Of a stretch of 64,000 bases of DNA, positions 41,560-50,402 are shown piece after piece. This DNA comes from Mesorhizobium sp. B2-3-4 (GTDB taxonomy: Bacteria; Pseudomonadota; Alphaproteobacteria; Rhizobiales; Rhizobiaceae). Below the pieces are notes generated by a model, which was given only the letters and a program-made list of their open reading frames with translations, had not been told where the DNA came from and did not search any database. The DNA is taken from assembly GCF_006442315.1 (NCBI RefSeq), contig NZ_VFVY01000025.1:1-64000 (forward strand). Direction: 5' to 3'. Every line of letters begins with the position of its first letter. Position 1 is the first letter of the stretch. A program made the position numbers and the translations under genes.

Positions 41560-42840
41560 ATGTCGGCGATGCTGCCCAGCGAACTCGACCGGCCGGCGCT
41601 GGCCCGCGGCCGGTCGGCCGCCGATGCCGATTTCAAATCGGCGTCGGCGGCGATCCGGCGCGCCGAATTCGGCGACCGGCTGCGCACGCTGGCGCTGGCG
41701 GCACCCCTCCTCCTGCTTCTTGCGCTGAGCTTCGGCATTCCGATCGTGCTGTTGCTGTCGCGCGCCGTCTATGATCCCACCATCGCCGACGCCTTGCCGC
41801 AAACCAGCCAGGCGCTCGGTGAGTGGAACGGCCAGGGCCTGCCCGCCGACGCCGCCTTCACCGCGCTCGCCGCCGACCTCCGGGACAATCAGGCCAAGGG
41901 CACCGCCTACGAACTGGCCAAGGCACTCAACGCCCGCCTGCCCGGCGCGCGCAGCCAGGTCTTGAAGACCGTGCGCCAGCTCGAAGGCGCCGGCGGCAAG
42001 CCGCCGCTGGAGATCATGAAATCGGTGCCGTTCTGGTCGGCGCCCGGCACCTGGCCGGCGATTGCCAACGGTACCCATGCGCTCACCTCTTTCTATCTCC
42101 TGAGCGCACTCGACCTCAGATGGAACGCCGATGGCGGCATCGAACGGGTGCCGCCCGAACAGGCGATCTTCCTGCAAGTGTTCCTGCGTACCTTCTTTGT
42201 CGCCGCCGCCGTCACGCTCGCCACGCTGCTGCTCGGCTTCCCGCTCGCCTATCTGATATCGAGCGTGCCGAAGGGGCTGGCGGCGATCCTGATCGTGGCC
42301 GTGCTTTTACCCTTCTGGACCTCGATCCTGGTGCGCACCGCGGCCTGGACCGTGCTGCTGCAGAAATTCGGCCTGGTCAACGACCTGCTTCTGTGGCTCG
42401 GCTTCGCCACCGAGCGGCTCGACCTGATGTACAGCCGCATCGGCCTGATCATCGCCATGACCCATATCCAGCTGCCGTTCACGCTGCTGCCGATCTACTC
42501 CGTCATGCGCACCATCGCGCCTTCGCAGATGAAGGCCGCCTATTCGCTGGGCGCAAGGCCCTTCACCGCCTTCCGCCGCGTCTACCTTCCGCAGGTCTTC
42601 CCCGGTGTGATGGCGGGTTGCCTGCTCACCTTCATCCTGTGCCTGGGCTACTACATCACCCCGGCGCTCATCGGCGGCGCCAGCGACCAGTTGATCAGCA
42701 ATTTCATCGCCAATTACGTCAATGTCGAACTGAACTGGGAGATGGCGGCGGCGCTCTCCTTCATCCTGCTGGTCTTCACGCTGGCCCTGTTCGGCATCTT
42801 CGCCCGTATCCTCGGCCTCGACCGACTGAAGATGGTGTAA
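41560..42840 (+). CDS. ABC transporter permease, PotB-like, with extended periplasmic loop
   Basis: At 426 residues this is longer than usual for the family (about 300). After the first helix (residues about 44-66) a polar segment of about 130 residues (DALPQTSQALGEWNGQ and on to about 205) precedes the conserved permease core. The core shows the EAA-type loop MKAAYSLGARPFTAFRRVYLPQ near 330. Such loop extensions occur in some opine and polyamine permeases and may contact the binding protein. It lies six bases after the binding-protein gene and is followed directly by the second permease gene. Confidence 0.92.
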   Translation: MSAMLPSELDRPALARGRSAADADFKSASAAIRRAEFGDRLRTLALAAPLLLLLALSFGIPIVLLLSRAVYDPTIADALPQTSQALGEWNGQGLPADAAFTALAADLRDNQAKGTAYELAKALNARLPGARSQVLKTVRQLEGAGGKPPLEIMKSVPFWSAPGTWPAIANGTHALTSFYLLSALDLRWNADGGIERVPPEQAIFLQVFLRTFFVAAAVTLATLLLGFPLAYLISSVPKGLAAILIVAVLLPFWTSILVRTAAWTVLLQKFGLVNDLLLWLGFATERLDLMYSRIGLIIAMTHIQLPFTLLPIYSVMRTIAPSQMKAAYSLGARPFTAFRRVYLPQVFPGVMAGCLLTFILCLGYYITPALIGGASDQLISNFIANYVNVELNWEMAAALSFILLVFTLALFGIFARILGLDRLKMV

Positions 42841-42843
42841 CCC

Positions 42844-43671
42844 ATGCTGCTCTCGCCCTACCCCACCACAGGCGAACGCATCCGCATCACGCTGCTGTGG
42901 CTGTTGTGCGGAATGGTCATCCTGTTCCTGCTGGTCCCGATCCTGATCCCGGTGCCGCTTTCCTTCAACAGCGGCGCCTTCTTCATCTTCCCGCTCGAAG
43001 GGCTGTCGACGCGCTGGTACGAGGTGGTGCTGGGCACGCAGCGCTGGCAGTCGGCGATCGGCAACAGCCTGATCGTCGCCTTCGGCACCACGGTGATCGC
43101 AACCGTGCTCGGCACGCTGACGGCGATAGCCTTGTCCAACGAGAAATTCCCCGGCCGCCGCATCGTCATGCCGCTGCTTCTGTCGCCGCTGATCGTGCCT
43201 GTCGTGATCACCGCCGTCGGCTCCTATTTGTTCTACGCCCGCGTCGGCCTCGCCAGCACCTACGCCGGCATCATCCTGGCGCATACCGCGCTCGCCAGCC
43301 CTTTCGTGGTGGTGACGGTGGGGGCCAGCCTCACCGGCTTCGACCGCAATCTGATGCGCGCCGCCGCCATTTCGGGGGCCAAGCCGCTGACTTCGTTCTT
43401 CCGCGTCATGCTGCCGCTGATCCTGCCCGGCGTGCTGTCGGGCGCGGCCTTCGCCTTCGTCACCTCCTTCGACGAGGTCGTGGTGGTGCAGTTCCTGGCG
43501 AGCGCCGGCCAGCGCACCATGCCGCTCGAAATGTTCATCGGACTGCGCGAAAAGCTGTCCCCGGCCATTACCGCCGCCGCCACGCTGATGATGGCGCTGT
43601 CGATCGTCTTGCTGGTGGTTGCGAACCTGCTCGCCCGGCGCGGCCAGGGCCGCCGGGCAGCCACCGGCTGA
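42844..43671 (+). CDS. ABC transporter permease, PotC-like
   Basis: This 275-residue permease has six hydrophobic segments and the conserved cytoplasmic loop LMRAAAISGAKPLTSFFRVM near residues 178-197. It pairs with the PotB-like subunit to form the membrane channel of the importer. The start, ATG 42844, is three bases after the previous stop; a very short ribosome site lies in the preceding gene. The operon ends here: a terminator follows at 43781-43810. Confidence 0.94.
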   Translation: MLLSPYPTTGERIRITLLWLLCGMVILFLLVPILIPVPLSFNSGAFFIFPLEGLSTRWYEVVLGTQRWQSAIGNSLIVAFGTTVIATVLGTLTAIALSNEKFPGRRIVMPLLLSPLIVPVVITAVGSYLFYARVGLASTYAGIILAHTALASPFVVVTVGASLTGFDRNLMRAAAISGAKPLTSFFRVMLPLILPGVLSGAAFAFVTSFDEVVVVQFLASAGQRTMPLEMFIGLREKLSPAITAAATLMMALSIVLLVVANLLARRGQGRRAATG

Positions 43672-43780
43672 AAGCGAAGCGCCCCGCGAAGACAGACATC
43701 GAAAGCTGAAACTTTCCGGCGGCCGCCCTCGTTGCTGCGGTATCGCCTCTCGAGGCGATGACAAGACCCTCCAATCAAAT

Positions 43781-43810
43781 GCCCCGCTGGCTTGCCCGCG
43801 GGGCTTTTTT
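43781..43810 (+). terminator. Intrinsic terminator of the ABC operon
   Basis: GCCCCGC (43781-43787) pairs with GCGGGGC (43798-43804), followed by a run of six T. It lies 110 bases after the last permease stop. Confidence 0.8.
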
Positions 43811-44131
43811 CGCGGCGCCATTTCGCCGTGCCGGGACCTCCGGAACCATCGGCAAATCGCGAAGTTGTCAGGGCAGCCGAAAGCCAGGCTTACCTCCGGG
43901 GATCCGCCGCATTCGCGTCGGTGGCGGCAGCAGGCCGGCCCAAGCTGAGAAGATTCTTGAAAATAGGTCCTATACGATCAAACATCGACAGAGTTTCAAG
44001 ATATTTCAAAATATATTTTGGTTTTTCGGAGAGATTTTCACCTCATAATTCGGAACTTTCAGCCAAATTGTTTCGTTAGAAAGCTTGATCGTTGCTTCGA
44101 CGGTCACCAAGCAACAGGGAAGGACCCAATC
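43811..44131. promoter_or_regulatory. Upstream region of the small exported protein
   Basis: No gene is supported. The last 170 bases are unusually AT-rich for this genome and include a perfect 14-bp palindrome CAAAATATATTTTG at 44007-44020. It probably contains the promoter and a regulator site for the gene at 44132; exact hexamers could not be assigned. Confidence 0.45.
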
Positions 44132-44434
44132 ATGAACATCAAGATTATCTGCCTTGGCGCGATGGCGCTTTCGATGGCTGCCGGTTCGGCTCTCGCAGGG
44201 GGCGCCAACGGAACCTCCGCTCTCGATGATCCGGCCAAGATGAAGCCCTTCTATACCGACAGCGGCATGAAGACGATGGTCGGCAATGACGACTTCGTCA
44301 AAGCCTGGAAGGCCCTCACGCCCGACGACCAGACCGCGATGAAGACCGCTTGCGCCGACGAGGTCAAGAATGCCAACCCGTCCAACACGCATCCGGAATT
44401 CTGCAGCAGCGTGAAGTTGAACGGCGGCAGCTGA
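44132..44434 (+). CDS. Small exported protein with two cysteines (100 aa)
   Basis: ATG 44132 has GGGAAGGA upstream. The 100-residue product has a signal peptide (MNIKIICLGAMALSMAAGSALA, cleavage expected after residue 22). The mature part is 78 residues, with motifs such as MKPFYTDSGMKTMVGNDDF and WKALTPDDQTAMKTACADE. The two mature cysteines (near 78 and 92) could form a disulfide in the periplasm. No family is recognised by eye, but the type is common among rhizobial secreted proteins. A strong terminator follows, so it is a single-gene unit. Confidence 0.82.
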   Translation: MNIKIICLGAMALSMAAGSALAGGANGTSALDDPAKMKPFYTDSGMKTMVGNDDFVKAWKALTPDDQTAMKTACADEVKNANPSNTHPEFCSSVKLNGGS

Positions 44435-44460
44435 CAAGGCACCGGCGCTACAGTCATGGA

Positions 44461-44488
44461 ACAGCCCCGTTCGCGGGGCTGTTTTTTT
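44461..44488 (+). terminator. Strong intrinsic terminator
   Basis: ACAGCCCCG (44461-44469) pairs with CGGGGCTGT (44474-44482) around a TTCG tetraloop and is followed by a run of T. It ends the unit of the small exported protein. Confidence 0.92.
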
Positions 44489-44574
44489 GCCAGCCAGGCG
44501 GCCTTGGCTTGCACCGTCCGGGATAGTTGGGCAATTCTCCCGCGAACCGGATTTGATATCTCGCGAGGAATGAA

Positions 44575-44850
44575 ATGGAAGCGGTCAGGCGCAGGCGCGG
44601 CTTCTTCGGCTGGTTCTTCCTGCTGTTGTTCATCGGCTTCAACATCCTGATGCTGTGGGCCGCCGATGTCGGCACGGGAGCCGCCGGCAGGCTGCCCGGC
44701 CTGAGCAGCAACGTCGTCAGCCTGGGCGTCGATCTCGGCGCCGCCATCGGCATCGCCGCCTTTGTCGTGTGCTGGGTGGTCGGTTTCCTGCTGCTTGGCC
44801 TGCTGGCCTATCTGACGCGCGGCCGCAAGGTCACCGAGCCTGTTGGATAG
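44575..44850 (+). CDS. Small two-helix membrane protein (91 aa)
   Basis: ATG 44575 is preceded by GCGAGGAAT. The 91-residue product has two hydrophobic segments (about 11-31, FFGWFFLLLFIGFNILMLWA; about 53-79, DLGAAIGIAAFVVCWVVGFL) and a basic tail. It begins MEAVRRRRGF, so the N-terminus should be cytoplasmic. No function can be named. The next membrane-protein gene starts 16 bases after its stop, so the two are likely co-transcribed. Confidence 0.72.
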   Translation: MEAVRRRRGFFGWFFLLLFIGFNILMLWAADVGTGAAGRLPGLSSNVVSLGVDLGAAIGIAAFVVCWVVGFLLLGLLAYLTRGRKVTEPVG

Positions 44851-44866
44851 TCAGCCGGAGAAATCG

Positions 44867-45385
44867 ATGTCGCTCGACCCTCTGTTCCATGCCTCGCCGC
44901 TCATCCAGGTGCACGCGCTGGCGGCGATCGCGGCGCTCCTGCTCGGCGCCGTCCAGCTCTGGCGCACCAAGGGCGACCGTCTGCACCGGGCGCTCGGTCG
45001 CGTCTGGGTCGGCCTGATGGCGGTCGTCGCCCTGTCGAGCTTCTTCATCTGGACGATCCGGCTGTGGGGGCCGTTCAGCCCGATCCACCTCCTGTCGCTG
45101 CTGGTTCTGGCCGGGCTGTGGCGGGGCATGCGCATGGCGCGCCGCGGCAACATCGCCGCCCACCGCCGCATCATGCAAAGCACCTATATGATCGGACTGG
45201 TCATAACAGGGCTTCTCACCTTCATTCCCGGCCGCACCATGTATGCCGTCGCGTTCGGCCCGCAAGGCGCCACGCCGCTGAAGCTGACGGTTTTTGCCGT
45301 CCTGGTCGTGGCGGCGGCAGCGGCGGGCCTCTACGCCGCGCGCAGCGCGAGGCCGGTTGCTGGATCAGTTCCAGGCAAAGTGTGA
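44867..45385 (+). CDS. DUF2306-type membrane protein (172 aa)
   Basis: With ATG 44867 and the ribosome site GCCGGAGAAA, the product is 172 residues. Four hydrophobic segments alternate with short basic loops. HALAAIAALLLGAVQLWR, RLHRALGRVWVGLMAVVALS and IAAHRRIMQSTYMIGLVITG with the conserved His residues match the DUF2306 family, whose function is unknown (a haem or quinone role has been suggested by its His pattern; this is not established). It is probably in one unit with the 91-residue membrane protein. Confidence 0.8.
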   Translation: MSLDPLFHASPLIQVHALAAIAALLLGAVQLWRTKGDRLHRALGRVWVGLMAVVALSSFFIWTIRLWGPFSPIHLLSLLVLAGLWRGMRMARRGNIAAHRRIMQSTYMIGLVITGLLTFIPGRTMYAVAFGPQGATPLKLTVFAVLVVAAAAAGLYAARSARPVAGSVPGKV

Positions 45386-45670
45386 AACGGTGAAATGCAA
45401 TAGCCGGGGCTGGAACGCATCAGCAACCATACCAGCAAAGACGCAATGAATTCGCGCACCGGGCCAAGTCGACAGGAAAAACGACTTGACGCCACAAATG
45501 AAATGTCAGCCTAATAAAGCCATACCTAAAACAAAAACAGGAATTGCTTGGGAGTAACCTGAACCAGGGGAAGACGGCACCATCACGGTGCGCCCGGCAT
45601 GCGTTGCGAGGGCTGGGATCTTCGGCAACGCAGAGCGACAGTCACGGGATTCGCGGGGGGCGAAGGACCA

Positions 45671-47110
45671 ATGGCCTTGGATGTCTGGAACGATCCGGGC
45701 GTCGACAGCCTGCTTGGCGAGATCAGAACGCTCGCCGGCCGGCCGGAGGTGGACCAGTTCTTCTGGCTGAAGGCGGTTGCCGCCAGGAACAGGGCGGCGG
45801 ACGACAGATCCCATGAACTGAGATTTTTCAATGCCGCCGCGCCACCGCGCAACGCAAAGCCGCCGCGCGATGCCGTCGCGCCCGCCGACGGCATCTACAG
45901 GATAGCCAACATCGTCCTCCAGGGTGGCGGCGTTCTGGGCATCGCGCATGCCGGTTTCGTCACCGGTATGGAAACAGCCGGCGTCCGCTTCGCCGGCATT
46001 GCCGGCGCCTCGGCCGGCGCCATCATGGCCATGGGTATGGCTGCCGTGCGTGGCGACGACCTGCTGACCCCGACGCACAGGGATGTCGTGGCCATCGTCA
46101 ACGCCATGCCGATGAGCGCCTTCATCGACGGCCCGTACCGGACGCGCCGCCTGATCAAGCAGTTCCTGCTCAAGCGGCAGTCTTTCCTGCCCTCGTCCTG
46201 GCCGGCCTGGCTCGGCGCCTTTCGCCAGATCCTGCATCAGCGCGGACTCAATCCCGGCAATGCTTTCGAAGACTGGATCCGGGGCGTGCTGGCCCAGCAT
46301 GGCTTGCGCACCATCGACGATCTGCTTGCCCGGCTGAGGACCATCTCGCAACAACTGAACGCGGCCATCGTCGCCGCCAGGAAACTCGGACAACAGCCTT
46401 TGTCATCCCTGGAACCGGTTGACCACGAGGGCAGGCAATTGCTGCAGGTGATGGCCTCCTGCATGCCGATCGGTGTAAAATTCCAGTTTCCCGACGATGT
46501 CAGATATCTGTCCGGCGAAACCGGCGCCAACTCGCCGGCCTCGCTGGTGCGGGCATCCATGTCGATCCCGTTTTTCTTCGAGCCAGCCATCTTCGGCGTC
46601 GACAAGACCAACTGGAAAGCCTTCATCGACAGCAAATTCGGCGGGCTTGCCAGCAAGGAAAAGCTGGATGATTTCCGCGCCGTCAACGAAGTGGCCTTTC
46701 TCGACGGCGGCATATTCTCGAACCTTCCGGTCGATGCGTTCAGCGCCATCCTTCCGGACGTGCCGACGATCGCCGTGCCGCTGATGAATGCCACCCCCAC
46801 CAAGCCGTATCGCCGCCGCGCGCGGCTGAGCAGCCTGGCCGGAGATGTCGGAACGGTCGCCTTCATGGTGCGCGACCAGCGCGACCGCGATGCCATCGAC
46901 GTGCTGGACCGCAGAAGGCAGGTCTTCGAGAGGCGGCAGATTCAAGCCGGCGCGACGATGCCGGCGAAGTTTCCCTTCCGCCTCGCGGCCATCAACGTCC
47001 AGGACGCCGACTGGCTCAACTTCGCCATGGGCGAAAAGGACCAGAGGGACCTGTTTGTGATGGGCCTGGAGCGGGCGCGCGATTTCCTGGAACAGGATCT
47101 TGGAGGATAG
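45671..47110 (+). CDS. Patatin-like phospholipase
   Basis: With ATG 45671 (ribosome site GAAGGA) the product is 479 residues. The patatin domain spans about 75-400: glycine-rich oxyanion loop IVLQGGGVLGIAHAG near 81-95, nucleophile Ser114 in GASAG and catalytic Asp345 in LDGGIFSNLPVDAF. All key residues are present. The first 70 residues and the C-terminal 80 are not recognised. Patatins cleave acyl chains from phospholipids. The next gene, three bases after its stop, encodes a large membrane protein, so the lipase may act on or be controlled by its partner. No signal peptide is seen. Confidence 0.88.
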   Translation: MALDVWNDPGVDSLLGEIRTLAGRPEVDQFFWLKAVAARNRAADDRSHELRFFNAAAPPRNAKPPRDAVAPADGIYRIANIVLQGGGVLGIAHAGFVTGMETAGVRFAGIAGASAGAIMAMGMAAVRGDDLLTPTHRDVVAIVNAMPMSAFIDGPYRTRRLIKQFLLKRQSFLPSSWPAWLGAFRQILHQRGLNPGNAFEDWIRGVLAQHGLRTIDDLLARLRTISQQLNAAIVAARKLGQQPLSSLEPVDHEGRQLLQVMASCMPIGVKFQFPDDVRYLSGETGANSPASLVRASMSIPFFFEPAIFGVDKTNWKAFIDSKFGGLASKEKLDDFRAVNEVAFLDGGIFSNLPVDAFSAILPDVPTIAVPLMNATPTKPYRRRARLSSLAGDVGTVAFMVRDQRDRDAIDVLDRRRQVFERRQIQAGATMPAKFPFRLAAINVQDADWLNFAMGEKDQRDLFVMGLERARDFLEQDLGG

Positions 47111-47113
47111 GCA

Positions 47114-49720
47114 ATGAGCGACAGCAGCAACTGGCCGGGCGGCATCCAGCAAACTTCGGGCGCAACGCCGGCGGCAGGCGCAACGGAAGACTGTTCGGAT
47201 GCGGCCAAGGCGATTTTCCACAATGTGTACGTCCTGGTCAGCCGACAGGAAAATCCCGCCATCTTCTACAATGGCAAGGGCAATTCGCTACCGACGCCCA
47301 AGGGTGTCGACATTGTCGAAGAACGCAAGGCGCTGGGGTCCATCGAAAAAGTCGCCATCTCAAGCAGCGACACTGTCAAGGAGATAAACCGCCTTCTCGA
47401 CCTTGCCAGCGCCAAGCGCATCGCCGAGGAGATGGACATCGTCACCTATCAGTCGAACGCGGCGCGGCTGTTCGACAGGGTCAAGGACGAGTTCGACCAG
47501 CGCCTGAAGGCATTCGAACTGGATCAGCATTCGATCGACGCCATGCTGACGGAGATCGACAATTTCCGGTCGCCATTGAAGCCGGCACCGACCAGGCAGG
47601 CCGTCGGCAATCCCGACCGGTCCGCAGCCGACGACACACTGCTGGCCGAGGCCAGCAAGGTCCTCCTGCGGTATCGCAACTTCCTGGACTACGCCCGCAA
47701 TTACGCTGAGAGGACCGGCCGCGATGTCTACACCGAGGCTTCCGTCGACGCCTACAAGGAGGCGACGCGTCCCTGCGCCATCCGCATCGAGAAGAATGGG
47801 CTTTTCGCCGCCAAATCAGCCCTCATCACCGGCGGATTGACCGGCCTGGCCGTTGCGATCGCCGTGGTCGTTTTCGACAACAATCTGGTCCTGAAGAACT
47901 GGATCTTCGCCGCGACTGCGATCGCGGTGATCGCGGCCTATGTGGGTTCGGTCATATTCGAGAAGGTCAGACGCGACAATTTCATGAGCGCATTGCGTGC
48001 GGCGATTTATGGCAGCGTTCTGGAAAACAAGGCCGAACTGGGAGGAAACGGCGCGGACAGGGCGAACCCTACCAGGATGGACCGGCTTTTGAACACCGTG
48101 AGGGGGAGGCGGTCCGACCAGTATTTCAGCTTCAACAAGTTCAACTGGAATGACTGCGATAAGAGGCGCCTGAAAACCGACTCGAAATCGAAGCCGCTCG
48201 CGTCGGAACTCGATGCATTCGTCAAAACGTCGTCATCCAGGGAAAGCGTGACATTCCTGGGCAACGCGCTGATATCGATGTTCATTATCGCGCTGATGCT
48301 GTTTCCGTCCTATGCGTCGGGAACGCTGGGCCGCGACAAGCAATTCGCCTTCATTTCGCGAACCACGGAACTTGGTACATGCCTGCTGGAGCGTGGCCGT
48401 GTTCTGCTGGCCAATGGCAACAGCTATTTCGTCGAGACGCGTGGCGGCAATCCTGTCACCGAGGTCGACAAGTCGCTTGTGGTGCGCATCGAGCCAGTTC
48501 AGCTTCCCGAGCCGGACCAGGCGGACGCAAGCAAGAAAGGCAAAAATCCGCAACCCGTAAATGCCGACCTGGTGGCATCGACCGAGCGCGTCGCCAAGCT
48601 GCCGCCCTGCGACACGCCCCGGGAGAAAACGTCGGACCAGACCGCCCTGCTGGGCGCGGCCAACCTGCTGGCGGACAATATCAAGGGCGGGTTCAACACG
48701 GTCGCCGACAAGCTTGGCCAGGGAACCGGGACAGGCGGCGCGCCATCGCTGGACGGCCTGGTAAACGCCACCAATGGCTTGGCCGCCAGTGTCCAGACCG
48801 GGCTCGGCGCCGTCGCGGACAAACTCGGCAAGGGTACCGGGCAGGATGATGCCTCGCCGCTCGCCAGGCTGGTGGGCGCGACCGGAGGCCTTGCGGCCTC
48901 GATCCAGGAGGGTGCGGGCCGCATCGCCGGCACGCAGCCATCGCCCGTTGTCGTGCCCGTCATCATCGACGCCCCTGCCGCGCCGGCCTCGGCCCCCGAA
49001 GCCCATGCCGGGCCGACCTTCATCACCCAGGTCTATACCGCCGGCGGCAAGGTCTACGACTATGGCGGTGGCACCATGATGCTGCCTATCTTCCTCGACC
49101 CGGTAACCGGTGTTCAGGACAAGTCGTTCGGCGAGACAGGCATCGATACGCCGGCAAAGGCCTTCTATTTCGGCCTCACCAGCCTCACCAACCGGAATTT
49201 GCCCAACAGCGAGGCGAAAAGCGCATTGCTGCGCGAGATTGCCGCCCGCTACACCGACTGCATGGAGCGCACCAAGGCCATCTATGAGAAGGCGGGCAAT
49301 GCCGCCGCCGCGCCCAGGCTGAAGCTGAGCATCGAAGGCTATGCCAGCGAGGACTGGAAAGCCGCCCGCAACGACCAAGACAGGCGCGATCTGAACCTCT
49401 ATCTGGCGGAGGGCCGCCGCGCCGCCATCATCGAGGCGCTTGGCATCGACCACGCCTTGATCGACATCGACAGCAAGCCGCCACCGGCCACATTCGGCCG
49501 CTGGCAGGATGTCGACGCCGGCAAAGTGTCCAGATCATTCCTGTTCAAGGACTATGACGCCATGGCGGCCAGGCTGGACCAGAGGCTGCCGCCGCTGTCG
49601 AAGGACGGCAAGCAGCCCTCGCCGGATGAGAAGGCCGAGCAGGCCGGCATACTGGCGCATGCCGCGATCATCAGCATCGAGGGCGAGACGCCGCCCTTGT
49701 GCCGCCCCGGCGCGGGCTAG
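47114..49720 (+). CDS. Large membrane protein with OmpA-like C-terminal region
   Basis: This 868-residue protein has a helical N-terminal cytoplasmic part (1-235). Two adjacent membrane helices (about 236-253 and 262-282) follow, then a cytoplasmic loop with basic residues and a third helix (381-400). The remaining 465 residues should be periplasmic. They contain 37-residue tandem repeats (517-606), a Pro/Ala-rich linker and a C-terminal region (about 735-800) with LKLSIEGYASEDWK and LYLAEGRRAAIIEALGI, which resembles OmpA-type peptidoglycan-binding domains. It is coupled to the patatin gene. A complex linking phospholipase activity to the cell wall is an inference. Confidence 0.8.
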   Translation: MSDSSNWPGGIQQTSGATPAAGATEDCSDAAKAIFHNVYVLVSRQENPAIFYNGKGNSLPTPKGVDIVEERKALGSIEKVAISSSDTVKEINRLLDLASAKRIAEEMDIVTYQSNAARLFDRVKDEFDQRLKAFELDQHSIDAMLTEIDNFRSPLKPAPTRQAVGNPDRSAADDTLLAEASKVLLRYRNFLDYARNYAERTGRDVYTEASVDAYKEATRPCAIRIEKNGLFAAKSALITGGLTGLAVAIAVVVFDNNLVLKNWIFAATAIAVIAAYVGSVIFEKVRRDNFMSALRAAIYGSVLENKAELGGNGADRANPTRMDRLLNTVRGRRSDQYFSFNKFNWNDCDKRRLKTDSKSKPLASELDAFVKTSSSRESVTFLGNALISMFIIALMLFPSYASGTLGRDKQFAFISRTTELGTCLLERGRVLLANGNSYFVETRGGNPVTEVDKSLVVRIEPVQLPEPDQADASKKGKNPQPVNADLVASTERVAKLPPCDTPREKTSDQTALLGAANLLADNIKGGFNTVADKLGQGTGTGGAPSLDGLVNATNGLAASVQTGLGAVADKLGKGTGQDDASPLARLVGATGGLAASIQEGAGRIAGTQPSPVVVPVIIDAPAAPASAPEAHAGPTFITQVYTAGGKVYDYGGGTMMLPIFLDPVTGVQDKSFGETGIDTPAKAFYFGLTSLTNRNLPNSEAKSALLREIAARYTDCMERTKAIYEKAGNAAAAPRLKLSIEGYASEDWKAARNDQDRRDLNLYLAEGRRAAIIEALGIDHALIDIDSKPPPATFGRWQDVDAGKVSRSFLFKDYDAMAARLDQRLPPLSKDGKQPSPDEKAEQAGILAHAAIISIEGETPPLCRPGAG

Positions 49721-49818
49721 AGCAATTCGAGCAAAAGTGTGAGCGGTTTTCCCGGGGAGAAGCGCGCAGCACTTCCCCCTTGGGAATTGCGTAAAAACAA
49801 GGAGTACCCGCAGCCGGC

Positions 49819-50256
49819 TCAGCCCAGTTCCTGGGCGAGCCCGATGAGAAGCCCCTCTGGCCCGCGGATGTAGCAGAGCCGGTACACGTCCTTGTACTGG
49901 ACGACGCCGCCGACGAGCCGCGCGCCGCGCTTGCCGAGCCTCTCGAGCGTGTCGTCGATATCGTCGACGGTGAACATGGCGCGCAGATAGCCCAGGGCAT
50001 TGACCGGGGCGTCGCGGTGATCCGCCACGACAGCGGGCCTCAGGAAGCGGGAGAGTTCGAGCCGGCTGTGGCCGTCCGGCGTGCGCATCATGGCAATCTC
50101 GACATGCTGGTCGCCCAGTCCGGTGACCTGCCCGGCCCACTCGCCCTCGATCGTGGCCCGCCCTTCGAGCTCGAGGCCGAGTTCGACAAAGAAATCGATC
50201 GTCGCCGCCAGATCCTCGACGACGATGCCTATATTGTCCATCCGTTTGAGCGTCAT
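49819..50256 (-). CDS. VOC-family protein (glyoxalase/bleomycin-resistance fold)
   Basis: With ATG 50256 the product is 145 residues, the usual length. Paired beta-alpha-beta-beta-beta modules are visible: MDNIGIVVEDLAATIDFFVE, HVEIAMMRTPDGHSRLELSR and YLRAMFTVDDIDDTLERL. Metal-ligand positions (His, Glu) occur in the expected strands. Members include glyoxalases, dioxygenases and drug-binding proteins, so function is not assigned. The frame is open to 50445 but upstream residues do not fit. It is divergent from the acyltransferase gene. Confidence 0.88.
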   Translation of the reverse strand: MTLKRMDNIGIVVEDLAATIDFFVELGLELEGRATIEGEWAGQVTGLGDQHVEIAMMRTPDGHSRLELSRFLRPAVVADHRDAPVNALGYLRAMFTVDDIDDTLERLGKRGARLVGGVVQYKDVYRLCYIRGPEGLLIGLAQELG

Positions 50257-50402
50257 GGTCCCGACCCTACAGGCTGCAATCCAGGCCGTAAACGCATCCG
50301 TCCTTGTTCTGGCCATGTTGCACTGCGAAAAGTGTGCTGCATTGCGATATCGGTCATCCGGCCGGGACGTGGGGCGGGCTGGGCGCAAACGAGGGAGCTG
50401 TC

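Noticed and set aside
42307..43821. Minus-strand frame of 504 codons
   Set aside because: Antisense to two permease genes; rich in Gln/His/Asp/Arg, typical of a reverse frame.
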